Assembly: GCA_046156035.1 (NCBI GenBank)
Contig: JBJXEW010000025.1
Location: 62,001 to 126,000 of the forward strand
Reading direction: 5' to 3'
Length of the DNA: 64,000 nt
Origin: JAEUIX01 sp046156035
Lineage (GTDB): Bacteria; Planctomycetota; Phycisphaerae; Phycisphaerales; UBA1924
The translations under genes and the position numbers were made by a program. Positions within the stretch are counted from its first letter, which is position 1. Every line of letters starts with the position of its first letter. The notes under the pieces were generated by a model that made no database searches, was not told the DNA's origin, and saw nothing but the letters and a program-made list of their open reading frames with translations. Below are positions 38,532-47,848 of this stretch, in pieces.

Positions 38532-39491
38532 TCACGCCGGCACAAACAGCGCCGTGGAGAGATACCGCTCCGCGAACGAGCACGCGATCGTCACGATCCG
38601 CTTGCCCTTGAACTCCGGCCGCGCCGCCACCCGCGCCGCCACGCACACGTTCGCTCCGGTGGAGATGCCGCCCATGATCCCCTCTTCCTTGGCGAGGCGG
38701 CGGGCCCACTCGAAGGCCTCGTCGTTGCCCACCTTCTCCACGCCGCTCAGCAGCGTGGTGTCCAGGTTCTTGGGCACAAAGCCCGCGCCGATGCCCTGAA
38801 TCTTGTGCAACCCCGGCGCACCGCCGGAGATCACCGGCGATGCCTCGGGCTCCACCGCGATGGCCTGGAAAGCCGGGTTGTGCTTGCGGATGAACCGCGT
38901 CACCCCCGTGATGCTCCCGCCGGTCCCCACGCCCGACACGATCGCATCGATCTTGCCGCCCGTGTCCGCCCAGATCTCCGGCCCGGTGGTGGCCTCGTGA
39001 ATCGCCGGGTTCGCGGGGTTCTCGAACTGCTGCGGCGTGAACCCGCTCTTGTCCTCGGCCAGCAACTCCGCCGCGCGGGCAATCGCCCCGCGCATCCCCT
39101 TGTCCGCCGGTGTCAGCACCAGGTGCGCGCCCAGGTGCTTGAGCACCGCGCGCCGCTCCATGCTCATCGACTCGGGCATGGTGAGCGTGAGTTTGTATCC
39201 CTTGGCCGCGCACACAAAGGCCAGCGCGATGCCCGTGTTGCCGCTCGTAGGCTCGATGATGTGCGACTCACCCGGCCTGATCTTCCCGTCACGTTCCGCC
39301 GCGGCGATCATCGCGTTGGCAATGCGGTCCTTCACCGATGCGCAGGGGTTGTCAAACTCAAGTTTCAGCAGCACTTCCGCGCCGCCCTTGGGAATCACGC
39401 GGTTCAGCCGCACCAGGTGCGTCTGGCCCACGCACTCGGCCATGTTTGCGTACACGCGCCGGTGGATCGGTGCAATCGTCTCTGCGGCCAT
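38532..39491 (-). CDS. cysK: Cysteine synthase A
   Basis: A 319-residue PLP enzyme making cysteine from O-acetylserine and sulfide. The PLP Lys is K54 in NPCASVKDRI; the substrate loop TSGNTG is at 82-87; the phosphate loop GVGTGGSITG is present, as are HKIQGIGAGFVP and EEGIMGGISTGAN. Length and motifs are normal. The phosphatase-cytochrome gene begins 29 bp downstream on the same strand, so they may be co-transcribed. Confidence 0.95.
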   Translation of the reverse strand: MAAETIAPIHRRVYANMAECVGQTHLVRLNRVIPKGGAEVLLKLEFDNPCASVKDRIANAMIAAAERDGKIRPGESHIIEPTSGNTGIALAFVCAAKGYKLTLTMPESMSMERRAVLKHLGAHLVLTPADKGMRGAIARAAELLAEDKSGFTPQQFENPANPAIHEATTGPEIWADTGGKIDAIVSGVGTGGSITGVTRFIRKHNPAFQAIAVEPEASPVISGGAPGLHKIQGIGAGFVPKNLDTTLLSGVEKVGNDEAFEWARRLAKEEGIMGGISTGANVCVAARVAARPEFKGKRIVTIACSFAERYLSTALFVPA

Positions 39492-39563
39492 GCGGTTCAG
39501 CTCCGGTTTGCGACAGGGTTGCCCGAATGGTACCAGCCCGCGTGCCCTGTGTTCACGGCTGCG

Positions 39564-39615
39564 CTGGCGTCTCGTGTCTCGTGTCTGGCGTCTGGCGTCT
39601 GGCGTCTGGCGTCTC
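39564..39615. repeat. Tandem heptamer array (GTCTGGC units)
   Basis: About seven short units, mostly GTCTGGC with GTGTCTC variants, run up to the base before the desaturase stop codon (39616-39618). The array fills the gap between the cysK start and the desaturase stop. It resembles the GCCATTT array at 50732-50772, which also abuts a stop codon. Confidence 0.8.
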
Positions 39616-40638
39616 TCAGTGTCGATCGTGCCGCAGCACCTTGCTCGCCAAGCCCACCATCTCCATCGCGCGGATGGTCAGGTACGACACGTCCAACTCG
39701 TACCACCGGTGCCCGTGCGCGGCACTCCGCTGGTCCGCATGGTGGTTGTTGTGCCACCCCTCGCCGTTCGAGATCAACGCCACAAACCAGTTGTTGCGGC
39801 TGTTCTCGCCCGTCTCATGGCTCTGATACCCGAACAGGTGCGAGAGCGAGTTCACGCTCCACGTGATGTGCCACACCACCACCGTCCGCACCAGCACGCC
39901 CCACACCATCACGCTCGCCGACAGGCTCCACGCCTCGCCCCAGTTCCCCATGATGAGCCGCCCCGCCAGCAGCGCCGCAGCACCGATCAACACCGCGTGC
40001 GCCACATACACCCACAGCCAGTTCAACCGCCGCTCCAGGTTCAGATAAAACGGCTGGGTCAGCAGATCGCGTGAATACCGCTGATACAGATGCACCGAGT
40101 CGGTCGAGCGGTTCTCGACCATCAGCCACCCCATGTGGCCCCAGAAGAAGGCCACCAGCGGCGAGTGCGGATCGGGCTGCTCGTCGGCGTGCTGGTGGTG
40201 CTGGCGGTGAATCGCCACCCACCTCCCCGGCCCCTCCTGCAGGCAGCACACGCCCAGAATCGCCAGCGTCCGCTCCACCCACAACGGGCACACAAAACTC
40301 CGATGCGTGAGCAGCCTGTGAAAGCACACGTTCAGGCCCAACGTGCCGAACACATACACGCCCAGCGCGGCCACCACGACCCCCGTCCACGAGAAAAGCC
40401 ACGGCACAAACGCCAGCAGCGCCAGCGCGTGCACCGCCACAATGCTCAGCGTGTACACCCAGCGGACCCGCAGCCGATCCTCCGCCGGCGGCGGCACCAG
40501 CACGGCCTCGGGCAGGGCCAGGCGAGCGCGAGACGGCACCTGCACCGGGGCCAGCACGGGCGCAGAAATGAGTGGGATGGTGGTGTGTTGAGCGACGAGC
40601 GTTTCCTTCAGGAGCGCGCCGGGCACGCCTCCCTCCAC
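39616..40638 (-). CDS. Acyl-lipid/acyl-CoA desaturase
   Basis: A 340-residue membrane di-iron desaturase, probably introducing a delta-9 double bond. The three histidine boxes are present: HRLLTH (107-112), HRQHH (144-148) and HNNHH near residue 296. Hydrophobic pairs flank them (LALLAFVPWLFSWTGVVVAA, AALLAGRLIMGNWG). The N-terminal 55 residues are Pro/Val-rich and poorly conserved. No electron-donor gene is adjacent. The exact acyl substrate cannot be determined. Confidence 0.92.
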   Translation of the reverse strand: MEGGVPGALLKETLVAQHTTIPLISAPVLAPVQVPSRARLALPEAVLVPPPAEDRLRVRWVYTLSIVAVHALALLAFVPWLFSWTGVVVAALGVYVFGTLGLNVCFHRLLTHRSFVCPLWVERTLAILGVCCLQEGPGRWVAIHRQHHQHADEQPDPHSPLVAFFWGHMGWLMVENRSTDSVHLYQRYSRDLLTQPFYLNLERRLNWLWVYVAHAVLIGAAALLAGRLIMGNWGEAWSLSASVMVWGVLVRTVVVWHITWSVNSLSHLFGYQSHETGENSRNNWFVALISNGEGWHNNHHADQRSAAHGHRWYELDVSYLTIRAMEMVGLASKVLRHDRH

Positions 40639-40683
40639 CAGTTTATACGCGCCGACGACGCCACGAGCCGACCGTGCCCCCGC

Positions 40684-42474
40684 TCACGGTTGAGCCGCGT
40701 CGCCCGCGGCAGGCACGGGGTCCGGCGCGTTCACGTCGCCCATCCCCGGAAGCGACTCCAGCGTCCCATCGCGGGCCACGCGCAGTGTCGCCGTCGAGAC
40801 CAGGTAATCAAGGATGGCGTTGCGCAGGTCGGTCACGGCCTGGTCTCGGGCGTTCTCCGCCCCCAGCAGCACGTTGTTCGTGTCCACGATCTGCTGGGCC
40901 GTCACTTCGTCTCGCTTCAGTTCCTGCTCTTCGAGCCGCCGCTGGTTGATCTGCACCGCCTGCTCGGCCAGCGTCAGCGCAAACCGCGCCCGGTCGATCT
41001 GCCGCACCCGCGACCGCACCTCCACGATGATCGTGTCGCGCGTCTGCTCCACGTCCCGCCGCCGCTGCTCCACCCCGATGGTGGCCGCACGCACGTTCAG
41101 CCGCTCGATCTCCTTATCCAGCGGCACGCTCACCGCGATCCCCCCGCGATACACCACATCGTCCGGCTCGTACACAAACCCGCCCTCACGCGGCGCACCA
41201 TCCGCCCCGCTCGCCGGGCGCGTCCGCGCCGTCACCGATCCGAACAGGTTCGCGTCCGGCAGCAAACTGTTGCGGGCAAACTCCACGTTCCGCCGGGCAT
41301 CCTCGAACCGGTCACGCCGGGTCTGCAGGTCCAGCCGAAAGTCAAGGGCCATCGCCGACGCCACCTCGGGCAAGATCTCGGGCTCGGGCAGTTGCAGCGC
41401 CACGGCCTCCAGCACCACCGGCTGGTTCACGTCCATGCCCAGGCGCACCTTGAACCGGTCCAGCGCGAGAATGAAAGACTCGCGCACACTCGCCAGCGTT
41501 GATCGCCCTTGCAGCACCTGGCTCGCCGCGATCGCCGTCTCGAACTCCGCCAGCCGCCCCGCCTCCACAAGGGCCCGCGTCCGCTCCTGCAGGTCCACCA
41601 AACTCGCCAGTTGCCGCTCCTGATTGCGGATCTGCGCCACCTGCTGGGCAAGCGTGAAATAGTCCCGCGCGATCGACACCAGGTACGTCCGCCGGAAATC
41701 CTCGAACGCGCGGGCCGCGTACACCAACTCCCGCTCCGCCTGGATCAGGTCCGCCCGGGCCACATCGCCCGCGCCCCGCAGCAGCGGCAGGTTGCCCGAC
41801 AACACCAGCGACGAACTCTGCGTGTACCGCCCCGTCGCCGACGTCCGCAACTCCTCCGTCGCATCCCACACCCAACGGGCCGCCACGTCCGCCCCGTTCT
41901 CAAACCGCTGCACCACGCCTAGGTTCCCCATGATCGACAGCGGCACCTGCTCGCGCGCATCTCCCGGCGTGTCGGTCTTGTCCACCGCCGCCGTCGCCGT
42001 CGCAAAGAACCGCGGGTCAAACGCGTGCCGCTCGATCAGCAGGCGGATCGCCGCGAGGATGTACTCCTCCTCCGCGCTCAGATACTCACGGGCCGAGCGC
42101 TGGGCCTGCCGCCACGAACCCTGCAGGTCCAGCCGCACGGCATCCGGCGGCGGCCTGGAAAACGCCTCCAGCCGCGCCGCGACATCGCGCGCCTCGTCTG
42201 CCGCCACGAACGACAACTCCTCAGTCGCAGGGTTCACACTCCCCGGAACCTTGGCCTTCGCCGCCGCGTCCGCATCCGTCGCCTCCCCAAACTCCCGGCG
42301 CGGCACCCGACTCGAAGGCCCCAACAACCCGCTCCGCCGCTCGATCAATTCCGCTGTGCGAGCATCCACATCCGCCAGATTGTCGGTGCACCCGCAAGCC
42401 CCACCGGCCAGCACCAGCAGCACACCAGCCAAAGCCCGACTGCCGACCCCGCCGCTGTTGCCCACTGTCTGCAT
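40684..42474 (-). CDS. TolC-family outer-membrane efflux lipoprotein
   Basis: A 596-residue predicted outer-membrane channel. The ATG at 42474 starts a lipoprotein-like signal (ALAGVLLVLAGGACGC), suggesting lipid anchoring. Two long helical repeats of the outer-membrane efflux protein family are visible (ERELVYAARAFEDFRRTYLV, AQIRNQERQLASLVDLQERT; later RVRQIDRARFALTLAEQAVQ, EEQELKRDEVTAQQIVDTNN). No membrane-fusion or pump gene is next to it, so its partner is elsewhere. It is divergent from the GH35-like gene with a 334-bp space. Confidence 0.88.
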   Translation of the reverse strand: MQTVGNSGGVGSRALAGVLLVLAGGACGCTDNLADVDARTAELIERRSGLLGPSSRVPRREFGEATDADAAAKAKVPGSVNPATEELSFVAADEARDVAARLEAFSRPPPDAVRLDLQGSWRQAQRSAREYLSAEEEYILAAIRLLIERHAFDPRFFATATAAVDKTDTPGDAREQVPLSIMGNLGVVQRFENGADVAARWVWDATEELRTSATGRYTQSSSLVLSGNLPLLRGAGDVARADLIQAERELVYAARAFEDFRRTYLVSIARDYFTLAQQVAQIRNQERQLASLVDLQERTRALVEAGRLAEFETAIAASQVLQGRSTLASVRESFILALDRFKVRLGMDVNQPVVLEAVALQLPEPEILPEVASAMALDFRLDLQTRRDRFEDARRNVEFARNSLLPDANLFGSVTARTRPASGADGAPREGGFVYEPDDVVYRGGIAVSVPLDKEIERLNVRAATIGVEQRRRDVEQTRDTIIVEVRSRVRQIDRARFALTLAEQAVQINQRRLEEQELKRDEVTAQQIVDTNNVLLGAENARDQAVTDLRNAILDYLVSTATLRVARDGTLESLPGMGDVNAPDPVPAAGDAAQP

Positions 42475-42808
42475 GATGCATCCGGATCGGAAAGTGTTAG
42501 GGTCACAAACGGGGAAGATTCGGGTCAATTTGAGGGCAGAAAGCGTCCAAATGTACGCCCTTCGTGTCCGGTCGTTGCAGTTGAGTGTTCACTTACCTAT
42601 GCTTGGCCAGATTCGTTTTCGCACGCGGCCAGGCAAAACGCTGGCATCAGAATCGGGTTTTGATCGGGCCTGCGGATAGGCCCGGCAAGCGTGCGTCTGG
42701 GGGGGTAGAGCCGCACGACCAGCAACCGGCTGGCACGCGGGCCTGTGCGGGGCGCTGGACCGCGCCACCCGCCGGCGATTTGGCCCCTCCCGGAGTTTCC
42801 ACCTACCG
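42475..42808. other. Divergent intergenic region with promoter
   Basis: This 334-bp region separates the TolC-like and GH35-like genes. It is lower in GC than the genes around it and is the likely control region for both. I see a good sigma-70-like promoter for the right-hand gene (listed separately) and no clear one for the left-hand gene. No small ORF or RNA is supported. Confidence 0.5.
42575..42603 (+). promoter_or_regulatory. Putative sigma-70 type promoter for the GH35-like gene
   Basis: TTGCAG (42575-42580) and TATGCT (42598-42603) are separated by exactly 17 nt. The pair lies about 205 nt before the ATG at 42809 in a comparatively AT-rich stretch. It matches the housekeeping consensus at 4 of 6 and 4 of 6 positions. 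Assignment is by motif only; the leader would be long. Confidence 0.45.
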
Positions 42809-45760
42809 ATGGCCGCGCTCACCTACGACGGGCAAAGTTTCATGATCGATGGTCGCCGGATCTGGCTGGTGGCCGGTTCGGTCGAATACACGCGCTGCCC
42901 GCGCGAAGCGTGGCGAGAGCGCATCGCCGCCGCCCGCAACGCGGGCCTCAACACCATCACCACCTCGGTTGTCTGGGCACGCCACGAGGGCCGCGCCGGC
43001 CAGTTTGACTTCACCGGCGACAACGACCTGCGCCACTTCGTCAACCTCGTGGCTGAGGCCGGCCTCTACCTCGTCCTGCGCATGGGTCCCTACCAGGGCA
43101 ACGGGTGGGACCTGGGCGGCCTGCCCGCCTGGCTCCTGGGCAACGCCAACATCACCCTCCGCACCACCAATCAGCCGTTCCTCGAATGCTGCTCGCGCTT
43201 CATCGGCGCTGTCGCCCGCCAGGTCGCCGACCTGCAGGCCACCGGCGGCGATGCCGACGATGCCAAGAAAGCCGGCCCCATCGTCCTCGTCCAGAGCGAA
43301 TCCGGCTGGACCTGCGGCCACGATCAACTCGCCCACGGCTACCTCGGCGAACTCAACCGCTACCTGCGCGAGTCCGGCTTCGAGGTCCCCTTCGTCAACG
43401 CCAACAACCTCTGGCAGGGTGTCGAGGGCGAGATCGACGGCTGGGTCGGCACCGGCCCCCTCTTGGCCAACCTCCGCCAACTCAACATGGTCCGCCCCAG
43501 CCAGCCGCGCTTCGTGGCCGAGTATCGCCTCGGCTCCCGCGCCACCTGGGGCCGCCCCACGGCCAAGCCCCCGCGCACCGACGAGGTCCAGCGCGGCCTG
43601 CTGGAAATCCTCGCCGCCGGCGGCCAGTACAGCGTCGAACCCTTCTTCGGCGGCACCAACTTCGGCTTCTCAGCGGGCCGCCTGGGCGACGGCCCCGACA
43701 GTTTCGCCATCACCAACGACGACCGCGGCGCGCCCCTCGACGAGGCGGGCCAGCCGCGCGAAACCTACCACGCCCTGCGCCGCGTCAGCATGTTCGCCTC
43801 GCGCTTCGGCCGCCTGCTCAGCCACCTCGACAGCAAGCGCCACGCCGTCACCCTCGTGCCGCCCCGCGCGGGAGACGGCGAACGCCGCGCCAAGGGCGGC
43901 AAGGCCGCGGCCCACGTCGGCTACGACGGCCCCGTCATCGTGCACGCCAGCGGCAGCCAGGGCCACGTTGTGTTCATCTTCGCCCCCGAGCCCGGCGTAG
44001 CCGACCACACACGCGACGCCGTCGACCTCCTCCTCCCCGACGGCACCACCCTCCCCGTCTTCCTCGGCGATCAGCCAGTGGCCTGGGTGCTGCTCGACAC
44101 CCGCATCGTCGGCCGCTCGCAACTCGACTATTGCAACCTCTCCTGCGTCGCGATCGCCGGGCGTGTGCTCGTCATCTGCGGCCCCGCCGGCTCCGACGCC
44201 CGGCTCTCCATCAACGGCGCCGAACTCCAGGCCCACGTCCCCGAGGGCGACGAGCCCCTGCTCATCGACCACGAGGGCGTCATCCTCTGCCTCACCCCCG
44301 ACACCCTGCTCCCCCAACTCCACATCGGCGACGACGCCGTCTACATGGGCATCGACGGCCTCACCCACGACGGCCAACCCATCGTGCCAGCGTGGGGCGC
44401 CAAGTACCGCAAGGTCCACACCGAAGCCACCTGGCAGACCATCAGCGCCGAAGAAGCACCCAAGGTCGTTGTCAAAATCCCGCCCCCGCCCCCCGTCTAC
44501 GTGCGGGGTCGCCGCAAACTGCCTCCCCCGCCCAAGATCGTCAAGATCAAGGGCAAGAACACCCTCGTCCCGCCCCCCGAGCCCACCACCCAGATCGTCA
44601 TCGGCAAGCCCACCGGCTTCGTGGTGCCCCACACCAAGCCCATCGGCAAGGTGACTATCGCCCACTGGCTCTGCGCCGCTCAGGATGCCTACATCGACGG
44701 CACCGGCCCGCGCTTCGCCTCCATCGCCGGCCCCGCCGAACTCGGCAAACTCGGCGCCGCGAGCGGCTACGGCTGGTACCGCATCACCCTGAAAAACCCC
44801 TCCGCCGGCACCGTCCTTCTCGCCGCGCCCCACGCCGGAGACCGCCTCGCCTTCTTCGAAGACGGCAAGCGCATCGCCCACATCGGCCGCGGCCCCGGCA
44901 CCGAGCCCACCGCCAAACTCCGCCTGCACAAGGGGGAGCAAACCCTCGTCGTCCTCGCCGAAAACCTCGGCCGCTTCGCCGAGGGCTCGCAACTCGGCGA
45001 GTTCAAGGGCATCTTCGGCCACCTCTGGGGCGTCGAACCCCTCCGCACCTCCAAGGGTGAAGTTCACGAGGCCGAACCCATCGACGTGCTCGGCTTCAAG
45101 GCACCCCTCTGGAACGTCTCCCCGGGCGACGTCACCGAATCACGCCGCCTCCGCTGGGCCGTGCCCGGCAAGCACAAGGGCGGCCTGCTCATCCGCCTCA
45201 ACCCCCACGGCCACCGCGGCCTCATCCTGCTCAACGCCAAGCCCTTCCGCTTCTTCGACCCCAGCGGCCCCGACACGCTCTTCATCGAGCCCGCGCAACT
45301 CTCCAAGGGCAAGAACACGCTCGAACTCGCCCTCCTCGGCGGCGGCGCGGCCGCGCTGCGAGACCTCGCCGAGGCCGTCGAGTTCCTCGACTGCGAGGAC
45401 AACCTCACCGCCAAGGCGGAGTGGAGTTTCGCCAAGTGGGAGCAGCCCGCCGCCTCCGCCTTCCACACCGAGCACAAGCGCGGCCACGAACCCCGCTGGT
45501 GGAAGGCCACCTTCCCCCTCGCCCACGCCGCCGACCTCACGCTCGACACGGACGGCCTCAGCAAGGGCCAGGCGTACGTCAACGGCAAACACCTGGGCCG
45601 CTACTTCACGCAGACCGAGGCCGGCCAGAAGGTCGGCCCGCAAACCGAACTCTTCGTTCCCGCCGCGTGGCTGCACGCCGGCAAAGACAACGAGGTCGTC
45701 ATCTTCGACGAGCACGGCTTCTCACCCGCCAAGGTGCGCCTCAGCGGCATCAAAGCCTGA
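42809..45760 (+). CDS. GH35-like (beta-galactosidase family) protein with altered catalytic site
   Basis: A 983-residue protein whose N-terminal half aligns with GH35 by eye: GRRIWLVAGSVEYTRCP, GLNTITTSVVWARHEGRAGQ, GLYLVLRMGPY, WDLGGLPAWLL, FGGTNFGF. The expected nucleophile Glu is present (E238 in RFVAEYRLG). However, the acid/base motif QxENE is QSESG (162-166), with Gly166 where the catalytic Glu should be. The substrate-binding AEW is GNGW (97-100). A Lys/Pro-rich insertion lies at about residues 550-610, followed by jelly-roll beta-sandwich domains (IDGTGPRFASIAGPAE, DGLSKGQAYVNGKHLGRYF). No signal peptide is seen. It may be a divergent or non-catalytic carbohydrate-binding member. Confidence 0.82.
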   Translation: MAALTYDGQSFMIDGRRIWLVAGSVEYTRCPREAWRERIAAARNAGLNTITTSVVWARHEGRAGQFDFTGDNDLRHFVNLVAEAGLYLVLRMGPYQGNGWDLGGLPAWLLGNANITLRTTNQPFLECCSRFIGAVARQVADLQATGGDADDAKKAGPIVLVQSESGWTCGHDQLAHGYLGELNRYLRESGFEVPFVNANNLWQGVEGEIDGWVGTGPLLANLRQLNMVRPSQPRFVAEYRLGSRATWGRPTAKPPRTDEVQRGLLEILAAGGQYSVEPFFGGTNFGFSAGRLGDGPDSFAITNDDRGAPLDEAGQPRETYHALRRVSMFASRFGRLLSHLDSKRHAVTLVPPRAGDGERRAKGGKAAAHVGYDGPVIVHASGSQGHVVFIFAPEPGVADHTRDAVDLLLPDGTTLPVFLGDQPVAWVLLDTRIVGRSQLDYCNLSCVAIAGRVLVICGPAGSDARLSINGAELQAHVPEGDEPLLIDHEGVILCLTPDTLLPQLHIGDDAVYMGIDGLTHDGQPIVPAWGAKYRKVHTEATWQTISAEEAPKVVVKIPPPPPVYVRGRRKLPPPPKIVKIKGKNTLVPPPEPTTQIVIGKPTGFVVPHTKPIGKVTIAHWLCAAQDAYIDGTGPRFASIAGPAELGKLGAASGYGWYRITLKNPSAGTVLLAAPHAGDRLAFFEDGKRIAHIGRGPGTEPTAKLRLHKGEQTLVVLAENLGRFAEGSQLGEFKGIFGHLWGVEPLRTSKGEVHEAEPIDVLGFKAPLWNVSPGDVTESRRLRWAVPGKHKGGLLIRLNPHGHRGLILLNAKPFRFFDPSGPDTLFIEPAQLSKGKNTLELALLGGGAAALRDLAEAVEFLDCEDNLTAKAEWSFAKWEQPAASAFHTEHKRGHEPRWWKATFPLAHAADLTLDTDGLSKGQAYVNGKHLGRYFTQTEAGQKVGPQTELFVPAAWLHAGKDNEVVIFDEHGFSPAKVRLSGIKA

Positions 45761-45864
45761 GGCCTGTAAGTGGGCCCATACTTCGTGGGGGTCTTGGGCC
45801 CTTGGGTGGTCCGGCGGTCCCCGCCGGTCCGGGTTTGCCGAGTCCCTGCGCACCCGCGCCAGGC

Positions 45865-46461
45865 TCACCCCAGCACCTTCAACCCCCCATCCTCCAGTTT
45901 CTGCGGCCGCTGCCAATACGCGAACTGCGGCGTGAAGTCCTTCTCGTCCATGCCCAGCAAGCCCAGCATGGGCCACAGCGCGCAGTACGCATCGCCGGGC
46001 CCGAACCCTGTTGCGTTCAGCCGCGCCGGCTTCCCTTCGTGCAGCACATAGGCCACCATGCCCGGCGCGTTGTCATGCTCCGTGTCGGCGGACTGCTCCT
46101 TGATGTACTCGCCGCCCCCGTGGCTGGCCATGCGGAAGCGCCACCCCCGCGACAGCGCAAACGCCCGCTGCGTCTGCGGCGGGTCCTTGGAAACCAGCAC
46201 CACCGAGCACGCGTGCTCCAGGTGCGGCAGGAAGGCGTTGAACCCATCAGCCCACAGCGTGCAGTAGCGGCACGCCTGGCCCATGTTGTGGATCACCAGC
46301 AGTTTGTCCCTGCCCGCAAAGAGCCCGCTCAGCGACACCCGCCCATCAAGCGTGGTGAAGGCGTAGTCCTTCACCGGCGTGGGCGTGGCCGCCTTGCGCA
46401 GCGCGGCCAGTCGCGTGCTGCGTTCCACAATCTCGCGTTCCAGTTGTTCGATGGTGTCCAT
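45865..46461 (-). CDS. DUF899 family thioredoxin-like protein
   Basis: A 198-residue protein resembling the DUF899 thioredoxin-like family: KDYAFTTLDGRVSLSGLF, the region MGQACRYCTLWADGFN with a CxxC, and WRFRMASHGGGEYIKEQ. It is thought to be a predicted dithiol-disulfide oxidoreductase. No signal peptide, so cytoplasmic. It converges with the GH35-like gene 104 bp away. Confidence 0.8.
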   Translation of the reverse strand: MDTIEQLEREIVERSTRLAALRKAATPTPVKDYAFTTLDGRVSLSGLFAGRDKLLVIHNMGQACRYCTLWADGFNAFLPHLEHACSVVLVSKDPPQTQRAFALSRGWRFRMASHGGGEYIKEQSADTEHDNAPGMVAYVLHEGKPARLNATGFGPGDAYCALWPMLGLLGMDEKDFTPQFAYWQRPQKLEDGGLKVLG

Positions 46462-46491
46462 GGCCCAAGCCTACCAGCCCCGGCCGGATGG

Positions 46492-46521
46492 GGCTCTGGT
46501 GGGGCGGACGTCCCGTCCGCC
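46492..46521. repeat. 30-bp palindromic repeat (copy A) downstream of clpP1
   Basis: Contains the palindrome GGCGGACG-TCC-CGTCCGCC. The whole 30-nt stretch is identical to 54359-54388 inside nuoG. It lies 8 nt beyond the clpP1 stop (46530) and 30 nt from the DUF899 start, so the same element occurs both between genes and within a gene. Confidence 0.9.
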
Positions 46522-46529
46522 TCTCCCCC

Positions 46530-47159
46530 TCACTCATCATCCCGCGGCTCGCCCTCTTTCCGCGTGCGCGGCATCTGCCTCAGCACCTTGTCGACAAGTC
46601 CGTACTCGAGCATCTCCGTCTCGTCCAGCCACTTGTTGCGGTCGCAGTCGAGCATGATCTGCTCCACCTTCTGCCCCGTGGCCTCCGCATAAATCTTGTA
46701 CAGCCGCTCGCGTATGCGCAGCATCTCCCGCGCCTCGATCTCCAAATCCGTCGCCTGCCCCTCCAGCACGCCGCCGATCAGCGGCTGGTGCATCAGGTTT
46801 CGCGCGTTGGGCAGGCAGAACCGCTTGCCCCGCGTCCCGCTCGCCGCGATCAGTGAGCCCATGCTCGCGGCCTGACCCACGATGTACGTGCACACATCGC
46901 ACTGCACGAACTTCATCGTGTCGATGATGCCCATGCCCGACGACACGCTCCCGCCCGGCGAGTTCACGTACAGGTGAATATCGCTCTTGGGGTCCTCGTT
47001 CGCCAGGAACAGCGTCTGCGCGATCACCAAACTCGCCACCTCATCGTTCACCGGGCCGCCCAGGAAGATGATGCGGTCCTTCAGCAGCCGCGAGTAGATG
47101 TCGTACGACCGCTCGCCGCGGCCGGTCTTCTCAATCACGATGGGAACGAGGTATGACAT
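46530..47159 (-). CDS. clpP: ClpP protease subunit (first copy)
   Basis: A 209-residue serine protease subunit that, with ClpX or ClpA/C, degrades unfolded or tagged proteins. The catalytic Ser is in VGQAASMGS (S99), His in NLMHQP (H124) and Asp in MLDCDRNKW (about D171). The ATG at 47159 (MSYLVPIVIEKTGRGERSYD) is the expected family start; an upstream TTG at 47171 would put the start inside the AT-rich repeat. It lies 120 bp after the end of the second copy, which is upstream in transcription. Confidence 0.94.
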   Translation of the reverse strand: MSYLVPIVIEKTGRGERSYDIYSRLLKDRIIFLGGPVNDEVASLVIAQTLFLANEDPKSDIHLYVNSPGGSVSSGMGIIDTMKFVQCDVCTYIVGQAASMGSLIAASGTRGKRFCLPNARNLMHQPLIGGVLEGQATDLEIEAREMLRIRERLYKIYAEATGQKVEQIMLDCDRNKWLDETEMLEYGLVDKVLRQMPRTRKEGEPRDDE

Positions 47160-47165
47160 GGGAAG

Positions 47166-47272
47166 TTCCAAATTGCCAAATCACCAAATCATCAAATGGC
47201 CAAATCCAATCCAGCGTCGCGCTCCATTTGGCCATTTGCTCATTTGGCCATTTGGTCATTTCCGCGGCACAG
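47166..47272. repeat. AAATGG/CCATTT repeat tract between the two clpP genes
   Basis: Repeated CCAAAT units occupy the left part and ATTTGGCC units the right part, forming imperfect inverted arms (AAATGGCCAAAT and ATTTGGCCATTT) around a GC-rich centre. It fills the space between the clpP2 stop (47279) and the clpP1 start codon (47159), so it is in the presumed 5' leader of clpP1. It belongs to the same family as the sequence inside clpB. Confidence 0.85.
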
Positions 47273-47278
47273 CCGCGG

Positions 47279-47848
47279 TCACTTCTTCGGCGGCTCCGCG
47301 ATCACCTCGTCCACAAGGCCATACGCCTTGGCCTCCTCGGCGTCGAAGTACTTGTCCCGTTCGCCGTCCTTGCGCACCTGCGCGGGCGTCTGGCCCGTGT
47401 GCTTGGCCAGAATGTTGATCAGTTCGTTCTTGCTCTTGATGATCTGCTCGGCCTGAATGCGGATGTCCTCCGCCTGCCCGCCCACGCCGCCGTAGGGCTG
47501 GTGGATCATCACCTTGGCGTGCGGCAGAATAAACCGCTTGCCCTTCGTCCCCGCCGTCAGCAGCACCGCGCCGCCCGAGTACGCACGCCCGAGGCAGTAC
47601 GTGCTCACGGGGCTGCCCAGGAACCGCATCGTGTCGTACAACGCCAGCGTGTCGTCCACCGCGCCGCCCGGCGAGTTGATGTACAGGTGAATGTCCGTCG
47701 CCGACTTCTGCTTGTCCAGATACAGCATCTGCATCATCACCCGCGCCGCGGATGACGGGTTGATCTCCCCGATGAGAAACACCACCCGGTTTTCGAGGAG
47801 CAACTCATCGATCGTCATCTCACGCGTGCGCTGATAGGTGATGCTCAC
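47279..47848 (-). CDS. clpP: ClpP protease subunit (second, divergent copy)
   Basis: A 189-residue ClpP with S91 in GRAYSGGA, H116 in VMIHQP and D161/D165 in KDGERDKYF. The nucleophile region GRAYSGG differs from the usual GQAASMG. GTG at 47848 is chosen because AAGGA sits about 7 nt upstream; the frame extends to 48046. Lying in tandem with another ClpP, it may form a hetero-oligomeric protease, as in other bacteria with two ClpPs. Whether it processes substrates alone is not known. Confidence 0.92.
   Translation of the reverse strand: MSITYQRTREMTIDELLLENRVVFLIGEINPSSAARVMMQMLYLDKQKSATDIHLYINSPGGAVDDTLALYDTMRFLGSPVSTYCLGRAYSGGAVLLTAGTKGKRFILPHAKVMIHQPYGGVGGQAEDIRIQAEQIIKSKNELINILAKHTGQTPAQVRKDGERDKYFDAEEAKAYGLVDEVIAEPPKK

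Noticed and set aside
43670..45067. 465-codon minus-strand ORF rich in Gly/Asp
   Set aside because: Antisense to the GH35-like gene and lacks family similarity.
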